Below are positions 6,455 through 7,781 of a stretch of DNA of 7,781 nucleotides, piece after piece. Every line of letters begins with the position of its first letter. Positions within the stretch are counted from its first letter, which is position 1. The notes under the pieces were generated by a model that worked only from the letters and a program-made list of their open reading frames with translations, did no database searches and was not told where the DNA came from. The stretch comes from Gammaproteobacteria bacterium. Its GTDB lineage: Bacteria > Pseudomonadota > Gammaproteobacteria > Arenicellales > Poriferihabitantaceae. The DNA lies in NCBI GenBank assembly GCA_024679435.1, contig JAIBDK010000102.1, forward strand, positions 1 through 7,781. The letters are read 5' to 3'. A program made the position numbers and the translations under genes.

Positions 6455-7045
6455 GTGAATCAGACAGGCATTGCCCTGATTGCAGGGTTGGGAAACCCCG
6501 GCAAACAGTACATCGAAACCCGACATAACGTCGGGTTTTGGTTTATTGAGCGACTACAACGTCAATATCAGATTCACTTCAACCTTGAAAAGAAGTTCAA
6601 GGCGGAAACCGGCTCCTTCCTGTTCAACGGTCGCCAGATTCGGGTCATTGTGCCAAATACGTTTATGAATCTAAGTGGACAGTCAGTGGCGCCTATGGCG
6701 TCATTTTACCGAATCTCCACACCGAGTCTGCTGGTGGTCCATGATGAACTGGATCTCCCCGCGGGAACAGTTCGCATCAAAGTCGGCGGCGGACACGGGG
6801 GCCACAATGGAGTCCGGGACATTAGCTCACGCATAGGATCATCCGATTTTGTCCGACTGCGGATAGGCATCGGACACCCTGGTTCTGAAAGAGATGTTTC
6901 AAATTATGTACTAAAAAGACCCAACCGGGATGATCAAGCAAAAATTGAAGATTCCATTGATCGAGCTATCGATATATTTCCCGATCTGCTGGCTGGAGAC
7001 CTTCAAAAAGCAATGAATTCGCTGCATGCGAATAAACAAGACTAA
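6455..7045 (+). CDS. pth: Peptidyl-tRNA hydrolase
   Basis: Pth cleaves the ester bond in peptidyl-tRNAs that drop off the ribosome, recycling tRNA in the cytosol. The 196 residues match E. coli Pth (194). Active-site residues all occur at a constant +4 offset from E. coli: Asn14 (GLGNPG), catalytic His24 (TRHNVGF), Asn72 (TFMNLSG), Asp97 (VHDELDLP) and Asn118 (GGHNGVRD). The start is GTG at 6455: it gives an N-terminus only a few residues longer than E. coli before the first strand, and no ATG is available nearby. No Shine-Dalgarno sequence is visible upstream (the region reads CGCTTAAAAA), so initiation may be weak, which suits an enzyme needed in small amounts. It is 58 bp after rplY and 31 bp before ychF. 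A terminator-like hairpin (6516-6539) lies inside its 5' end. Confidence 0.97.
   Translation: MNQTGIALIAGLGNPGKQYIETRHNVGFWFIERLQRQYQIHFNLEKKFKAETGSFLFNGRQIRVIVPNTFMNLSGQSVAPMASFYRISTPSLLVVHDELDLPAGTVRIKVGGGHGGHNGVRDISSRIGSSDFVRLRIGIGHPGSERDVSNYVLKRPNRDDQAKIEDSIDRAIDIFPDLLAGDLQKAMNSLHANKQD
6516..6539 (+). terminator. Terminator-like hairpin inside the start of pth
   Basis: AAACCCGAC (6516-6524) and GTCGGGTTT (6530-6538) form a perfect 9-bp stem with the 5-nt loop ATAAC. The core is GC-rich, and the 3' arm runs into TTTT followed by GGTTTATTG. It starts 61 nt after the GTG start codon and encodes the conserved TRHNVGF region. Its shape resembles an intrinsic terminator, but translating ribosomes would normally melt it, so a conditional attenuator role is inference. 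Confidence 0.35.
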
Positions 7046-7076
7046 ACCAGAATAAACTAACTTAGGTATTTTTCAT

Positions 7077-7781
7077 ATGGGTATTAAGTGCGGGATCGTT
7101 GGATTACCTAATGTTGGCAAATCAACCCTGTTTAACGCCCTGACCAAATCAAGTCAGGCGCAGGCTGAAAACTATGCTTTTTGCACCATAGATCCTAATA
7201 TTGGCATGGTCGAGGTACCCGACCCCCGACTGGAAGCCATTATCAGTATTGCCGCTCCCGAAAAGTCCATACCAGCCACGGTAGAGTTCGTTGATATTGC
7301 CGGACTCGTCGCAGGAGCATCTAAAGGCGAAGGCCTGGGAAATCGCTTCCTTTCCCATATTCGCGAAGTCGATGCCATTGCACATGTCGTGCGGGCATTC
7401 GATGATGACAATATCATGCATGTTGCAGACAAGATTGATCCCGCATCAGATATAGAAATTATCAATACCGAATTGATGCTGGCTGATATGGAAACCACAG
7501 ATAAGGCTCTTTTAAGAGCCCAAAAAGCAGGCAAATCCGGAGATAAGGAACAAATAGCGCTGGCGGGCTTACTTGAAAAGGTTAAAGCCCATCTTGATGC
7601 CGGCTATTCTCTTCGCTCCATGGATTTGGAAAAAGAAGACTTGACCCGATTGAAACCGTTATGCTTTCTTACCATAAAACCTACTTTGTACATCGCCAAT
7701 GTCGCCGACGATGGTTTTCAAAACAATCACTACCTCGATGAAATCAGGGACATTGCCGGTCAGGAAGGATCTCAGGTGGTA
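7077..7781 (+). CDS. ychF: Ribosome-associated ATPase YchF/OLA1 (3' end cut off)
   Basis: YchF is an Obg-related P-loop ATPase that prefers ATP over GTP, binds ribosomes and is linked to stress responses. The first 235 residues are visible; the family is about 363, so the C-terminal TGS domain lies beyond the right edge. The frame is open to the last base. The G1 P-loop GLPNVGKST spans 9-17, with Leu10 marking the hydrophobic-substituted (HAS) class that lacks catalytic Gln. The switch region FCTIDPN is at 35-41, and G3 DIAGLVAGASKGEGLGN at 73-89. The nucleotide-base motif NVAD is at 208-211, in place of the NxxE seen in E. coli YchF. The helical insert, about 130-200, fits the family. The start is ATG at 7077 with TAGGT (7063-7067) 9 nt upstream. 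The pth-ychF pairing is common in Proteobacteria. Confidence 0.97.
   Translation, partial: MGIKCGIVGLPNVGKSTLFNALTKSSQAQAENYAFCTIDPNIGMVEVPDPRLEAIISIAAPEKSIPATVEFVDIAGLVAGASKGEGLGNRFLSHIREVDAIAHVVRAFDDDNIMHVADKIDPASDIEIINTELMLADMETTDKALLRAQKAGKSGDKEQIALAGLLEKVKAHLDAGYSLRSMDLEKEDLTRLKPLCFLTIKPTLYIANVADDGFQNNHYLDEIRDIAGQEGSQVV

Noticed and set aside
6583..6602. CCTTGAA/TTCAAGG inverted repeat in pth
   Set aside because: A short stem in mid-coding sequence with no T run; not supported as a regulatory element on its own.
7505..7520. GGCTCTT/AAGAGCC near-palindrome in ychF
   Set aside because: It is inside coding sequence with no T run after it on the plus strand; the 2-nt centre is also too small for a hairpin loop without opening base pairs.

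Overview
The window is a stretch of housekeeping chromosome from a gammaproteobacterium with moderate GC content. The evidence is the gene order TPR protein – lolB – ispE – tRNA-Gln – prs – rplY – pth – ychF, which is the Pseudomonas-type arrangement of this locus. LolB (an outer-membrane lipoprotein receptor) and the long CTC-form of ribosomal protein L25 also fit this group. I cannot name the genus from sequence alone.

Layout: Bases 1-3179 hold a tight plus-strand unit. It contains a TPR-repeat protein cut off by the left edge, lolB (TTG start overlapping the previous stop) and ispE (GTG start 3 nt after the lolB stop). Bases 3237-4193 hold an agmatinase gene (speB) on the minus strand, convergent with ispE. 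Bases 4194-4641 are a 448-bp gap with no gene I can support; it holds probable divergent promoters (speB leftward, tRNA/prs rightward), T-rich tracts and several short inverted and direct repeats. Bases 4642-7781 hold a second plus-strand unit: tRNA-Gln(UUG), prs, rplY, pth and ychF, the last cut off by the right edge.

Functions: LolB inserts lipoproteins into the outer membrane. IspE carries out a step of isoprenoid precursor (MEP) synthesis. Prs makes PRPP for nucleotide, histidine and tryptophan synthesis. RplY binds 5S rRNA, Pth recycles peptidyl-tRNA and YchF is a ribosome-associated ATPase, so the right-hand unit is centred on translation and nucleotide supply. Agmatinase (agmatine to putrescine plus urea) has no functional partner here and looks like an insertion into an otherwise conserved cluster.

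I found no defence system, mobile element, CRISPR array or clearly novel system. The points most worth a second look are the speB insertion with its 448-bp regulatory gap, two strong hairpins placed inside coding sequence at gene boundaries of the prs-rplY-pth unit, and a perfect 9-bp direct repeat abutting the tRNA gene.
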